A stretch of 64,000 nt of DNA from assembly GCF_000219625.1 (NCBI RefSeq), contig NC_018215.1, forward strand, positions 558,001 through 622,000, read 5' to 3'. The notes beneath the pieces were generated by a model, which was not told the origin of the DNA, did not search any database, and saw only the letters and a list, made by a program, of their open reading frames with translations. This document shows, in pieces, positions 24,669-36,100 of this stretch (position 1 is its first letter; every line of letters begins with the position of its first letter). A program made the position numbers and the translations under genes. The DNA comes from Zymoseptoria tritici IPO323 (taxonomy: Eukaryota > Ascomycota > Dothideomycetes > Mycosphaerellales > Mycosphaerellaceae).

Positions 24669-26870
24669 TCATGGTCGCCGTGGTTCATGGCCCTCGTTAT
24701 TAATATCATGCTCATCATCGTCATCGAGATCCACGGACCTGAGTCTCGCGGCCATGTCCCGAAGGTCTGGTCCTGAGCGTTGCGAAACATCGCTCTGTAC
24801 GTCTCCTCCCTCGGCTGTGACAGACGAACGGTTTGGGGACTGTGCACCAGCTATGGCCGACGCACGATTCGGATTCCTTGGCGGGAGCTTGGGTGGGAGC
24901 CTCTTAGGAACCTCGACAAGCCGTATCTTGGACACAACTTGTGTCGTTGCTGGTTGTACATTCTGAACGGAGTGGATCACTGGCTCATCGATGATCCGCA
25001 TGTCGTCATCATCATCGTCTTCGTCGCCGTCGTACTCGTCGTCGGTGCGGTTACGGTCGTCGTCCTTGAATATCCTTGGAGCTCCGGCTACCGGCGAAGG
25101 TGTCTCGGGCGGAGTGGAGTAGCCGTTCCTGGTGAGGCTCGGCGGTGTCTGGCTGTCGTCGAGTCTCTTCGGACTTATTTCCCGCAAGTTCGGTCCGTCC
25201 TCTTGAATCCGCCTATCGTCGGGCTTCCCCCGTCCGAATTTTTTTCTATGGTGCTGATCTTCAAGAGTTTCCTTCTTGACAACGTTTTGGTGCACATGCG
25301 CCGTCGCCAGGATTTTATCCTCTGGGACGTCCTGCATTGGCGTGTGGATGCTGGATATGCTATTCTTACTACTGTGCGGACCGAAGATGCCCAGACCGGT
25401 GCTCCGCCGAGATGACAATGTAGGGGAGTCCAGCAAATCGGTCTGTGTTGATGAGTCTGCCATCGTCACAGGCGACCGCACTGGCTTGAATTCCATAGAG
25501 GTTCTGAGGGAGATCGGCGTTCGCGGGCCCGGAATCGTTGCGCTGCTGGCACGCCAGCTGCTCCGTGTGGTGCTAACCGGCCGAGACGAGCGCCCATCCT
25601 GGCTATTCCGCGCGAACAGGCTATGTATCGGACTGGATGGGCTCGGTTGGAAAGAGAATTGCTCCCAGCTCGCACGTTTCTGTGTGCCACTTTCTCGTAG
25701 ACTCATACCCTCACGTTCCAGAGCAAGCACTCCATATGGGTCAGGGTCGTCTCTATCAGGGACACCGAAGACGTTGGGGTCTTCAATTTCGTAATCGGCC
25801 GGAGGCGCCTCATTGGGAATCATGGATTTGTCGTAATCTGTATCGCCCTGCGCCGACTTGATCGTTTCCATTAACCTTCTGACTTCGTAGGGTGGGTGCC
25901 GAACATTTCCTGCGAGGATCTCTTTGACTGGAAGTTCTTGTCCGTAGAACCGCTCATTCTCGTCGCACCTTGAATAGCGAATGCATGTCAGTAGACGTTT
26001 CAGGCGCGGAGACTGAGAACAATTGCTTACCGCTCAATGACAATAGTGCCATCGATCTGGACTCCCGCGTAGAAGCCACGAGACTTCATGTACGTGAAAA
26101 CAGGCGCTTGACGCTTGTGTACCTCGGTCTCCAGTACTCCGCCGATCCCCACCGGTCCCGCTACAACGCTGACCTCACCGCCGAGCGTACATCGCACCTT
26201 GCTGAACGCCTCTAATGCTTCAACTGTGTTCAGCACTAATACGCAGTCATATATGTCGACGCCAACCAGGAAACCCAGTCCAGCTGTGTGGAGCATTATT
26301 CCTGACGGCGGAGACCAACTCCCGTCTTCCTTTCTGGCAACAAGGACTCCACTGCCACCTGCACCAGAAATCCAGAGGCCCTGCAGACCAAAGGGTACAT
26401 CGATCAGCGATATGTAGACAACGAGGGACACAAGCCAAGCCTAACATGGCGGCCGAGACGATTTCGAGCGCCACATGACTTATGCCTTTCATTGACCTAC
26501 CGTTCTCATCGTTGTGAAGATTGCGAGGCCCTTGCAATTGCGTATGACCTCCTCCGGGATCTTCTTGACGACCCTCTGCTTTTGCTTCGGACCGTCCACT
26601 GGTTGTACTTCTTCTTCGGTATAGAATCCATCCTCTGATGCAAGTCAGCCCCTGACCCCAACATGTGTGACCCTCATGGCTTCTCGTCTTACTGCAAAAG
26701 CTCTTGAGAATCCTAGCCGCTTTGTCGCTCTCCTTGTCCAAAGTCGTCGGCCAGAAAGCCTCACTACCCAGCTTATTGCTCAGCTTGTTCACCGGCGCTC
26801 CTAGTTTGTCCAAGGCTCTCCATCCGGAATCGAATCCCTTCTTCGATCCTGTCTTGACCCGCTGCCACAT
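24669..26870 (-). CDS. SYLF-domain protein (Ysc84/SH3YL1-like)
   Basis: SYLF (DUF500) proteins bind phosphoinositides and link membranes to actin at endocytic sites. Four exons on the minus strand: 26693-26870, 26501-26634, 26031-26380 and 24669-25968; 653 residues. The SYLF domain spans about 60-245: IPEEVIRNCKGLAIFTTMRT joins GLWISGAGGSGVLVARK, then WSPPSGIMLHTAGLGFLVGVD, ALEAFSKVRCTLGGEVSVVAGPVG, HKRQAPVFTYMKSRGFYAGV and IVIER. All three introns regenerate this domain in frame. Yeast Ysc84 ends in an SH3 domain; here the C-terminal 400 residues are disordered, with an acidic tract (DGDEDDDDDDMR) and a proline-rich PKRLPPKLPPRNP that resembles an SH3 ligand. The N-terminal WQRVKTGSKKGFDSGWRALD is typical of filamentous-fungal members. 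Confidence 0.88.
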
Positions 26871-27468
26871 GGTAATGTCTCAGCCCTGTACCCACTGGAG
26901 TGGCTGTTGTCCTGGCTCACGCTCTTTAATTGCCGGCAGCGTCGTCGTCGGATTATCGCATGTTCATGTTGGTCCCTTTGAATGCCTGTGGAAGATGCGT
27001 AGAAAATGATCGCCTCGAGTGGCGCCGGCGGCTCCGTCGGATGGTTGTGTTGCCCTCTTCAGCGCGCAGCCTGACCTCCGGCTGGAAGCGGTAGTCGAGG
27101 AGATACGTCACCTGTCAGGTAGATCCTGGTGCAGATCCGGGGGAACTGCCGGGATCGACGGATTAGTCAATGCTTGCAGGGCAGACCACAGGACCGTCAA
27201 CATAAGGTATGTCGATGGGACATTCTTGCTTCGAACATGAGAGGAGAATATCAGGAGAATATCAGTGAGCGATGACATGTAAATTTGCCTCTCCTAGGCT
27301 CGCCAGAAGCTAAGATTAACAGGCAGGTGCGGTTTACGCTACCGTTCTTCAGGTTTCAGTCTCGACAAACCCTCGGGACCTAAAGCATTGGAACCTGTTT
27401 CATCGTCCACGTATCCCTCTCGCAAACTGCCTGATATCACCCTTGTCTTCGCCGATGATTGCTCAACA
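26871..27468. other. Intergenic region, 0.6 kb
   Basis: Lies between the start of the SYLF gene and the 3' end of the small hypothetical gene. A tandem AGGAGAATATC pair occurs at about 27242-27263. I see no gene in it. Confidence 0.5.
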
Positions 27469-27928
27469 CTACGCAAAAGTCTTCTTGCTGACGATGAACA
27501 GCTCCTTGCGTTTCGCGGAGAGCAGAGTCCCTGTGGCCGAGTCAGCCTGGATTATTTCCCCTCGAAGTTCAAACATGCATTAAACTTACCGGCCCAGACA
27601 CTCAACGGCAACCTCACGCCCGCAACGTTCTGCTCGTCATTCATCTTCGGTCCCTGAGCATCGGCCTGAGCAGTCGTGACGAGGTCCTTGTGGTAGACGT
27701 CGACGGTCAAGGCACCACGAGGAATCGTCTTGGTACTCAACTGAAGATCAGGATCTGCGCGCAAGTCAGCGCAAAGGTCGTCGTGCATCGTAGACTCGGA
27801 GAGAACTTACGGCTGGCCATAATGTCCTCGAGTTCTTTGCGTGTGATGACGGCCATGGCTTTGTCGACCACTGGCTCGCCCTCGGCGCGAAAGTGGTAGA
27901 CCAGGACTTTCTCGTCGGTGGCTTGCAT
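27469..27928 (-). CDS. Hypothetical 114-residue protein, three exons
   Basis: I do not recognise the family. The case for a gene is structural: ATG at 27928 in a good context (ACCAAAATG), exon 1 27811-27928, exon 2 27590-27754 and exon 3 27469-27530, with two standard donors (GTAAGT) and CAG acceptors that keep a single frame to a TAG stop. The protein begins MQATDEKVLVYHFRAEGEPV and includes DKAMAVITRKELEDIM, LSTKTIPRGALTVDVYHKD and a basic end SAKRKELFIVSKKTFA. It has no signal peptide or membrane segment and is probably a small soluble globular protein. An N-terminal extension from the open frame further upstream is possible but unsupported. It lies between the SYLF and cyclophilin genes on the same strand. 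Confidence 0.55.
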
Positions 27929-28500
27929 TTTGGTATAAGGTCTGATTGGAAATGATGAATCGAGTTGTGAGTCCCTCGAAGCAGGTCCGCCTGAGGAAGT
28001 GGTATAGTCGTCGTTGATAGACAAAGAATCGCCAGATGCGGATTCTAATTGAGATTGATGAATGGATTCTGCTTTGAACAAGGAGATGCCTGCTTCTGGC
28101 TTGTCGCTCAAAGAAAGAGCAGTCCATTGAGCAGGTAGAGTCTCGTGAATTGGTGTGCCGGTGAATGCGTCCGTGAATGGCAGCTCAAATTCGACATCGG
28201 ACTCGAGTACTGGTGAGCATACGCATGAGCCAGGGCATGGAATGCCTGGCGGACGGTAGCAGTCACACAAATGTGTTTCCCTCGCCAATGAACTGTACCT
28301 TGGATGACGGTCGTACCGTATCTTGCGAAAGACCCTCAGAACACTTCGCTGTACGCTTGCCAGTTTGACCGCCCTGCGATCCTGTACACTTGCTTGCACC
28401 CCAGATTGAATGCCCTTTTTTAAGCTACCGTTTAATTTTTTGTGCGCGGTGGAGCAACGTAGGAGCACGCATGTGGAGTCTTCAATTCGTTTCCTCATGC
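27929..28500. other. Intergenic region, 0.57 kb
   Basis: Upstream region of the small hypothetical gene and 3' region of the cyclophilin-RRM gene. The hypothetical gene's reading frame stays open upstream of its ATG for part of this interval without a recognisable product. Confidence 0.45.
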
Positions 28501-29925
28501 TCAATATCTCCCAGATCGATGCCTATCTCTGCTTCGCTCCCTGTGGCGATCATCTCTTCTCCGCTCATCCCTTCCGCCTCGTCGATCATCCCTGCGATCA
28601 TCATCATACCTCTCGCGTCGCGGACTTCGGGAACGCTTCCTTTCTCTGCCTCCGCCGTCTTCATCCGGGTCGTCTGGCTTTGCTCTCTTGTCAAAGACAT
28701 AGTCGTAGTGTCGACTGCGACCATCCTTGCCACGATCATCCGAACGGTACTGCTTCCTCTGCTGCAAGCTGTCGATACCACCAAATCCGCCTCTCGATCG
28801 TGCCGTTTTGGAATTGGTGTTGTTGCGCCAGTCGGCGGACAATTTCGACACACTTTGTGAAAAATCCACATGAATGCGGTGATCGTCGATCAACACGCCT
28901 TGCATCTTGAAGTATGCTCGCTCGCAATCTTCCTTGTTCGCGAATTCGATGAAGGCATATTGAAGGCTGTCTCCGGTCTTCTTGTCTCGTATGACCTCGC
29001 ACGACAAGATCTTGCCGAACCTCGAAAAGATCAATTCGAGGTCTTCGTCGCGCGTCACAGGATTCAGCTTGCAGACGAAGAGTATCTGCTCCGGTGGGGT
29101 GACATCGGCAAATGGCAAGTCGCCGATCAGTTCCAACGTCAGTGCTTGAGCTCGCGCTTCGCGTTCTCTCCTTAGTTTCTCCAGTTGCTCAGGATCTGTA
29201 TTTTCTTGAAGGACCTCGTCGTGAGCGATCCGTACAGTGGCTCGCTGCTCAGCAGACGGAGGCGGACTCGAAGGAGGCTCCACGAGGCCGGCAGGATCAT
29301 CGTATGGATCGTCCAGAACAACCGTATGTAATATCCGAATGTCTTGCAATGGCCGTCCGTTTTGATCGACAAACGCCGAATTGATCTTCTCAAGTGCGTC
29401 AAATCCTTCCACAACCTCTCCGAATATGGCTGCTTTTCCATCGAGCTGGTCCAGATTGTCACCCAGCGTGATGATGAATTGACTGCTCGCCAGTCGTTCG
29501 TCCGGATTGACTTTTGATGCCGTGGTTGCCATGCTCACTCTGCCTCGATCTGTGTGTTTCCTCTTACTCGAGAACTCCGGCTTGAACGTCCTCTTCTCCG
29601 GCCGTGATGTGCGCTTCGTAACGCCATCGGGCAAGCCCCATATTGAAGATCCGCCATCGCTGTCCTTGGATTCAGGTCCGATTGGGTCGCCGGTTTGGAA
29701 GGAGAAGCTAGGTTGTACGTTGTAGATTGGCGAGTAGTTATAGTACTTGATCTTGCAAAGCTTCAGGAAACTGTGAGCACACAATGGAATCTTAGCAATT
29801 TGATCAGCCTTCACAATGGCAGGTAGCGATGGTATGCAGACTTACTTTTCGCAACACGTCGGAGCGTCTTGTACGAACAGATCGATAGTGATGTCGCCGG
29901 CGGAGGTCTCCAAGAGGACCGACAT
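28501..29925 (-). CDS. cyp6: PPIL4-type cyclophilin with RRM (Cyp6)
   Basis: Nuclear peptidyl-prolyl isomerase-like protein of the PPIL4 group, associated with spliceosomes or RNA polymerase II. Two exons, 29846-29925 and 28501-29770; 449 residues. The start [20 protein letters not shown] and, after splicing, [20 protein letters not shown] give the first cyclophilin strands. [28 protein letters not shown] follows (cyclophilin about 1-175). A linker with a coiled-coil-like [15 protein letters not shown] precedes an RRM at about 250-330: [20 protein letters not shown] is RNP2 and YAFIEF is RNP1. The C-terminal 60 residues are an Arg/Asp/Ser (RD/RS-like) tail. As in other PPIL4 proteins, several catalytic cyclophilin residues look replaced, so isomerase activity is doubtful. 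It shares a 180-bp divergent promoter with nup85. Confidence 0.9.
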
Positions 29926-30105
29926 CTTGAGCCGCGACAGTGAGATGCTTCCGTGAGTGAATGGTAGATGTCGACTGCCTTGGTCAGATGTTAAAATGAA
30001 TCCGCGTCGCCGGCTGAAGCTCGGCAGAATCATGAGCTTGCGACTGTGGATCGCGTCTCGACCTTCACGTCTTCACCTTTCTCGACAAACCAAAAGTCAA
30101 CAATC
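29926..30105. promoter_or_regulatory. Bidirectional promoter of cyp6 and nup85
   Basis: Only 180 bp separate the two start codons, so the two genes must share one nucleosome-sized promoter. I see no clear TATA element. The nup85 ATG is preceded by CAATC. Confidence 0.5.
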
Positions 30106-33100
30106 ATGGCGCCTCGACCTCCTTCGACGCCGAATGCGCGCTCAATGCGTAGCAATGTGCCATCTACGACACCGGCCGGTGTTCCACCCACATGGCTTAC
30201 AGACAAGTCAAACACTCCAGCTGGACCTCCTCCTCCATCAATACTGGGGAGCTCATTCAATCCATCCGATCACACCTTTGGCCGAAAAGCGACCTTCCAA
30301 CCAAACAGCTTCTCCATGCCCGAAGATGACTCCGACGAGGACGATGATGATGCAGAGTATGAGCAAGAGTACGGACATGAGGAAGACAACATGGATGAGG
30401 ACGATCGCACCTTTCGAAGTTCCTTGCCAACCACAAGTCCGCGAGGGTTAAAGAGAAGTCGGGACGGTCGTATACGCGGACCTAGTAGCTTTGCGAGCAT
30501 TGCTCGTAGCATGACGAGCAATCACCAAGCAAGCGAGCTGAGCGACAAGGACAACATCATCAGCCAAAGCGAAGCTTTACTGTCGGAGCTAGATGCACGG
30601 GTACGGCGTCAGCCAAATCAGGCCGACAGCATCTTGACCGAAACTTCGGCACAGCTTACCAAGCTATGGAGTCGCGACGCGGATACTGCTACCAAGCAAG
30701 GCGAGATGGGTCCTCAGTCTGACGATGCTTTCACGAATGCCAACTATCTCGCCTCACTTCTCCTCCAAATGCATCACCCGCATACTGCCAACGCTCGAGT
30801 AATCGCCCGGGGTCAGCGACCATCCGCCATGGCTGCGCGCCCACAGCACGCCACCACAATACCCAAAGGCTTGCTCGACTGGCTGAACACATACCACCAG
30901 CCATTTCCGGACGATTACAACGACGTCCATCTCCACCAGCCTGCACCAAGCGCGCACGAAACGTTCTGGGATGTCGTATATGCGTCTACCTTGCGTGGTA
31001 AATTGAGTCGCGCGATTCAGCTTTTGAAGGACGCGCGGTGGGAACACGCCGCGACGGCGTTGGACGATGGCGCGCCTGAGCCCGGGTACGAGGGCCACCA
31101 ATTGTTGAATACAGAAGCGGTTATCGCGACCTGTATCCGCACGATTGAAAGCTGTCCGGGATATGCGCACAATGATTGGGACGTCAAGGGCATGGAGTGG
31201 ACTATTTTTCGTCAACGGACGAGCTCAGCGATGCAGAATTTGGACGCTGTAGCCGGTAGCAATAGGATGGATGAGTCGCAAGCAGGCGACAATGTGTTTC
31301 AGCGCAGCCAACGTGGGAGTGCACTTAGCTTGTCAAGCGCGAGTCGAAGAGCCGAGAGCAAAGTTCCGTGGAGCATCCATCAGAACCTCAAATTGCTATA
31401 TGGAATTCTTCTGGGCACCACGGACGAAGTTTTGATGACTGCCCAAGACTGGCTCGAGGCCTCGATATACTTGACGATCTGGTGGGACGGTACTGATGAG
31501 GGTCCTCCGGAAGCCAGTCTCAATCGGAGCAGTATGCGGAAGAGCACAGCACAGAAGACTCGTGAGGTCGACGTTGCCCCACTCGCAGCGTATCGAAAGC
31601 GGCTGGAAGATGCATTCGCGCTTGTTACGGAGAACCCGGACGACACCGTGTTCACCGTGAATACTATGGATCCAGTGCAGGTCGGTCTCGCGTGCATAAT
31701 GGACGACAGTGTTGGGAATGTTGTGCGGATATTACGACGATTCAGCATGCCAATCGCCATTTCAGTCATGGAGATTGCTGCGCTGGGCAACTGGCTGCCT
31801 TTGCTTCATCCCAGGAGCAGCAGTGACTTGCTGGGCCAAGGATTCTCTAAGGAAGATCTCCTTGTGCTCTCCCATGCGCCTGTTGAGACGAATCCTGATG
31901 GTCTTGATCGCGATGAATATCTTGGTGAATATGCCGAAGCGCTGGCGAAGAAGACGAGGGTATGTTGATTTGATCAGGCGGCCTCCAGCATTCATCACTG
32001 ACAAAAGTATGGCAGATCGGCGAGAGCGAAGGGTGGGAACTAGCCGTTGCTGTTCTCAATCGTCTGGATCAGGCCGAAGATGCCAAGCAGAGGATAGCGA
32101 GTCTATTTGACAGGATCGAGCTCACAGACGATGCGCGTGTCGATAAGCTGCTCAATGTATGCGACGAGCTGGGTCAGACTGAGCAGCTGCGCGATATAGC
32201 AGAGGTAAGATGCAGTCTTTGACATTCGAGAAGTGATTTGCTGACGTTCTATTGCAGCGTTATGCGGACTCCCTGGCGGAAAGCACAAACTCATACGGCC
32301 TGGCTCTAATATACTATGCTCGCGCCCATGCCTCCGCAAAGCTGAAGGATACTCTTGGCCTCCTCACATCACTGTGCCTCCTCCATTCTGCCTCCATGCC
32401 GGCTCAAAACAACATTGATCCCAAACTGGAAGATCTCATCGGCAAAGATCGCACAGCACTTCGAGAGCTTGCGCAGACAGACATGGAAGCCGCCACCCTT
32501 CTCTCTTCTCATCTCAGCGGATATGCCACATTGCGCAAATTTTACGATCTGCGCGACCAAGACTTGGCTCCCGTTCCACCCAAGCAATCACTCAAATCAC
32601 TGACACGCCGCCGTGAGGCCGCCGCGGCTCTGTACGTGGTCGTCAAAAGCGCCGCTGACTGCATCCCTGGAGGCCTCTTCGATCCGGAAGTGGAGACTGT
32701 CATTCCTGCCGAGGGTCTCCTCGCCTTGTTGGCCGAGACATTACCATTACTCGGAGGTGGTCAACGAATATTCTCGGAGAACCACATTTTCGGTCTGCTC
32801 GGTGTGCTGGAAGACTTTGTGGCGTCGCCAGGCCGGATTCGCGAGAATGCAGACTCACTGCTTGCCGCGAGTCTGGCGGCATGGCGAGATGCCGCTAGCA
32901 CAGTTTCGGGCCGTACCAGGAAGAAGAAGAATGATCTCTCGAAGAGCGTGAGCAGTAGCTGGGATGTGCTGTCGGCCAACAGTGTGATGTTGCAAAGCCA
33001 GGGCTTGAATGGCGCGGACGCGACACTGCAGCGAGCTTGGGACTGGAGGCAAGGATTGACTGGGATTGGCAACGATGCGAATATTGATGGCGAGACGATT

Positions 33101-33169
33101 GTGGGTCTTGTCCGAGAGGCGCTCGTCCGAGAAGTCGCGAGTGGGTGGAGTGGGAGCTTGAACTGGTAG
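30106..33169 (+). CDS. nup85: Nuclear pore complex subunit Nup85
   Basis: Scaffold nucleoporin of the Y-shaped Nup84/Nup107 complex at the nuclear envelope. Three exons, 30106-31959, 32016-32204 and 32258-33169; 984 residues. The start MAPRPPSTPNARSMRS is the first ATG of the frame (the upstream in-frame GTG is rejected). Residues 1-150 are disordered with an acidic block (EDDSDEDDDDAEYEQEYGHEED). The rest is helical (ACE1 fold): ETFWDVVYASTLRGKLSRAI, LKLLYGILLGTTDEVLMTAQ, DWLEASIYLTIWW, FSMPIAISVMEIAALGNWLP and LNVCDELGQTEQLRDIAERY. In the spliced form the two introns fall between helices. Low-complexity insertions make the protein longer than yeast Nup85. Identification rests on domain layout and these motifs. 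Confidence 0.85.
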
Positions 33170-36100
33170 GAGATGTGCTCGTGAAATTCCGAAACAGATC
33201 CTTGTGATCTTGAAACAGCTCCAAGGCTCACTCAATGTGTCCGACTTCACGCTCTCGAAACACTTTTACTCCGCCGATTTCTCTTGCGACTCGATCGTCT
33301 CGAACCTTTTCGATTCAACGATTGCTCCACAACCCACCTCCTTTCAACTTCTTTGTTGCTCAACCCGCCGTTCAGGAGATCCCTCGAGTAAAGCATTGGC
33401 TTGGGGCCACCGGGATATTTCCCTTTGCGAGCCTGGGCGCCATTAGTGAGATGTGCACATAATGGCAGGCCGCCGACCTACCAACCTTCTTCCTTCGATG
33501 GAAATACACACAGCTGACGTAGAAGCCGTGTACGTGAGATGGAATTACCGCAAGCAGGAAAAAGATGCAGTTCAGCATACAGTCGTAATTCAGGCCGGTC
33601 AGCATCGCGACCGCGAAGGGTGGACAGAATATGTTCAGTAGGGTGATCCCGATGCGATAGCATATTGCCATCTTGGCTATGGCATGGAGGTGATGTCGAG
33701 GCCAAGTCGAAAATCCGGTGGGTCGAATTAATACTTTCTGCTTCGTGGCAACAGCAGACTGGTTTCAACTTTCGAACAGGCAAAATGCTTACCTTCACGA
33801 CCTTGCAAGTCTGACATGTGATATCATTGGCATGGGTAGCTCAAGCTGTCATCGCTGTCATCGCCATGGTTTAGTGGCAGGGGTGCCATGCATTGTGTGT
33901 GACTTCAGTTCCTGTTCTGGTGCTTGCTAAAGGCTTGTATTCTTGATTTGATCAATCTGAACGAACGTTGTGTATCGAAGATTCAGCTTTGAAGTAAAGA
34001 ACCTTCGTTTCCTGGCCGTACACATTGCAGTCGAAACGATCGATTATGACACGCAGGGGACCAATGGAACGACACCGCATCTCGCAGTACCAGCATGAGC
34101 GTATTCTTCCCGTCCAGCCATTGGAGGCATTGTGTGGCAGTCAAGACCTTCGGCAAGTACTGGCCACACGTTCCGTCGACTGTCGCGATTCCCCTTCACT
34201 CACTCAAACCCTAACCCTAACGTATAAGGTGGCCACGAGTGACTTGTTCTCCACCACACCATGCCCTCTTCATCGGACATGACGCGCCACAGTTGGAAAT
34301 GCAGTCGGCAAGACGAGCTACATAGCACTCAGCAAGGCGTTGATTTCACTGACATACGAAGCCTTTCTGCCAAATGCTCCATGCGCCTCGAACGCCGTCC
34401 TACCTCACGAGATGTGCGCCCACGCAGCCTGTATCGCAACAACATCCGACATCTATGATACCGATTTGCTAGGACTAGGCTACAGGTATTTCTAAGCAAG
34501 CGTACAGCCAGATGGGCGATGTGCCTTTGAAGACGTCTCGTCTATACCTGTGGGCATACGAAGGCATCGTGCCAGCTTGTACGATGTGCGGATCCGTATC
34601 GCCGAATGTGCTTGTGCTTGTGGCAAGTCGTCAATTGATCACAGCGAACAGTGCGATCTATTGCAGGAACACGGACACGGTGGTTGAGGAAACCAATCGA
34701 AAAGACGCCCGGCCGTGGCTGTGTCAGGGCCGACCCAGAACGATGATACAATGCCCGTTGGACACGAAGCCGATCCCCGTTACAGAACGCCTGACTTTGA
34801 TGCTCCAGTCCGATCATGATGATGACGGATCCACTTCGAAACGTCGACACGAGCTGCCTGCTATTAATGTTCACAGTGGCAAGCCCTGACGGACCGTCGG
34901 ATGCCGTTTGACAAGACGGCAATAACGGAAGCCGTGTCAACCGTTCTTAAGCTGCCGCGTTGGGCCGTGGCGAGTTTGTTCGATCCCACACAAATGCTCT
35001 ATTCCGGGCACCATCGAGAGAAGAAATTTCGCGGACCGTGCCAAAGACTACACCATCCACGTGATGACGACTTTCGAACCAGCGAAGGATCAGAGTTCAT
35101 GTTTGGGAGACACACGACCAACGCCGCGGAAGATTCGCTCCGTTCGGGGTATACATTCCAATCGGTCGGGTAAGACATCGGGGTTCTGGACGATCGGAGC
35201 ATTAATTGTCGGTGTTGCGTGAGACCTTCTCGGTCGCCGGGTGGCATCTTGCCATGAGATTCATTTCGCCACGTCCTGGAGCAGGACGTCTCGCATTGCC
35301 ACAACGAGACGTTCTGTGAGCAGCTTTCTGCTTGCTATTATTATCGCGAGGTGGTATGCCCGGACGTAATCGCGTATAGCAGTCGTCAAATCGGTCTTGG
35401 CTCAACGCACCGTCCATCTAGAAGGATTCATCAATTGCGACATGGCGGAACTCTATTCCATTGGGGCTTGCCTGGCTCCGGCAGTCCATAGCCGAACACG
35501 TTGTTCCATCAACGCTGTACGTGGACGTTGTGAAGCCGTTGTCAACGGCTGCCACATGTCGCAATGGTTTGAACGTCATCTCATGATTGAGAAATGTTCA
35601 AGTCAGCATGGAAGAAGGGAAAGTTCTTCCTCTCAACAGAAATCTTGGGTACGGACAAGGATTATGACAGACCCACTGGGAGCTCCAGCTTTCTTGCATG
35701 TGAATACGAGAGCATGCATAGACTCCCGCCTCCTGGCCCAAAGAATGGTTGATTGGCTTACAGCTCAAGCTCCTTCTGGAGAAGTATCCTTTGACTTCAG
35801 TAGCTTTCTGTAAATGTGCATTGGACACGAGGTGACGTCTGTATGTGGACCAGATACCTTAAAAGCGTGTTCCAGGTTTGCCTAGTCGATGTACAGCGCA
35901 CGGAAGTACCGTGTCGAAACGCCAAGCTCAGTTCCTCTATGCTTCCGCACCTCCGATTGATCTAAGCTGGGAGAAAACCATGCAGGTTTTCGATAGTCTT
36001 CGAGTCTGTAGATGAAGATGAGGAGAGCCCTATTGGGCGGGTCTCGGATCTTGAGGTCGAAGAGCATGGTGTCTCGGTTTCTCACTGCGATGCCATCAAG

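Noticed and set aside
17556..26870. A secondary-metabolite cluster around the zinc-cluster regulator and the radical SAM enzyme
   Set aside because: No backbone synthase, P450 or transporter adjoins them, and the neighbours (gcn5, SYLF, cyclophilin) are housekeeping.
33864..33880. tRNA A-box-like GGTTTAGTGGCAG
   Set aside because: No B-box (GGTTCRANYCC) at the required distance and no cloverleaf could be drawn.
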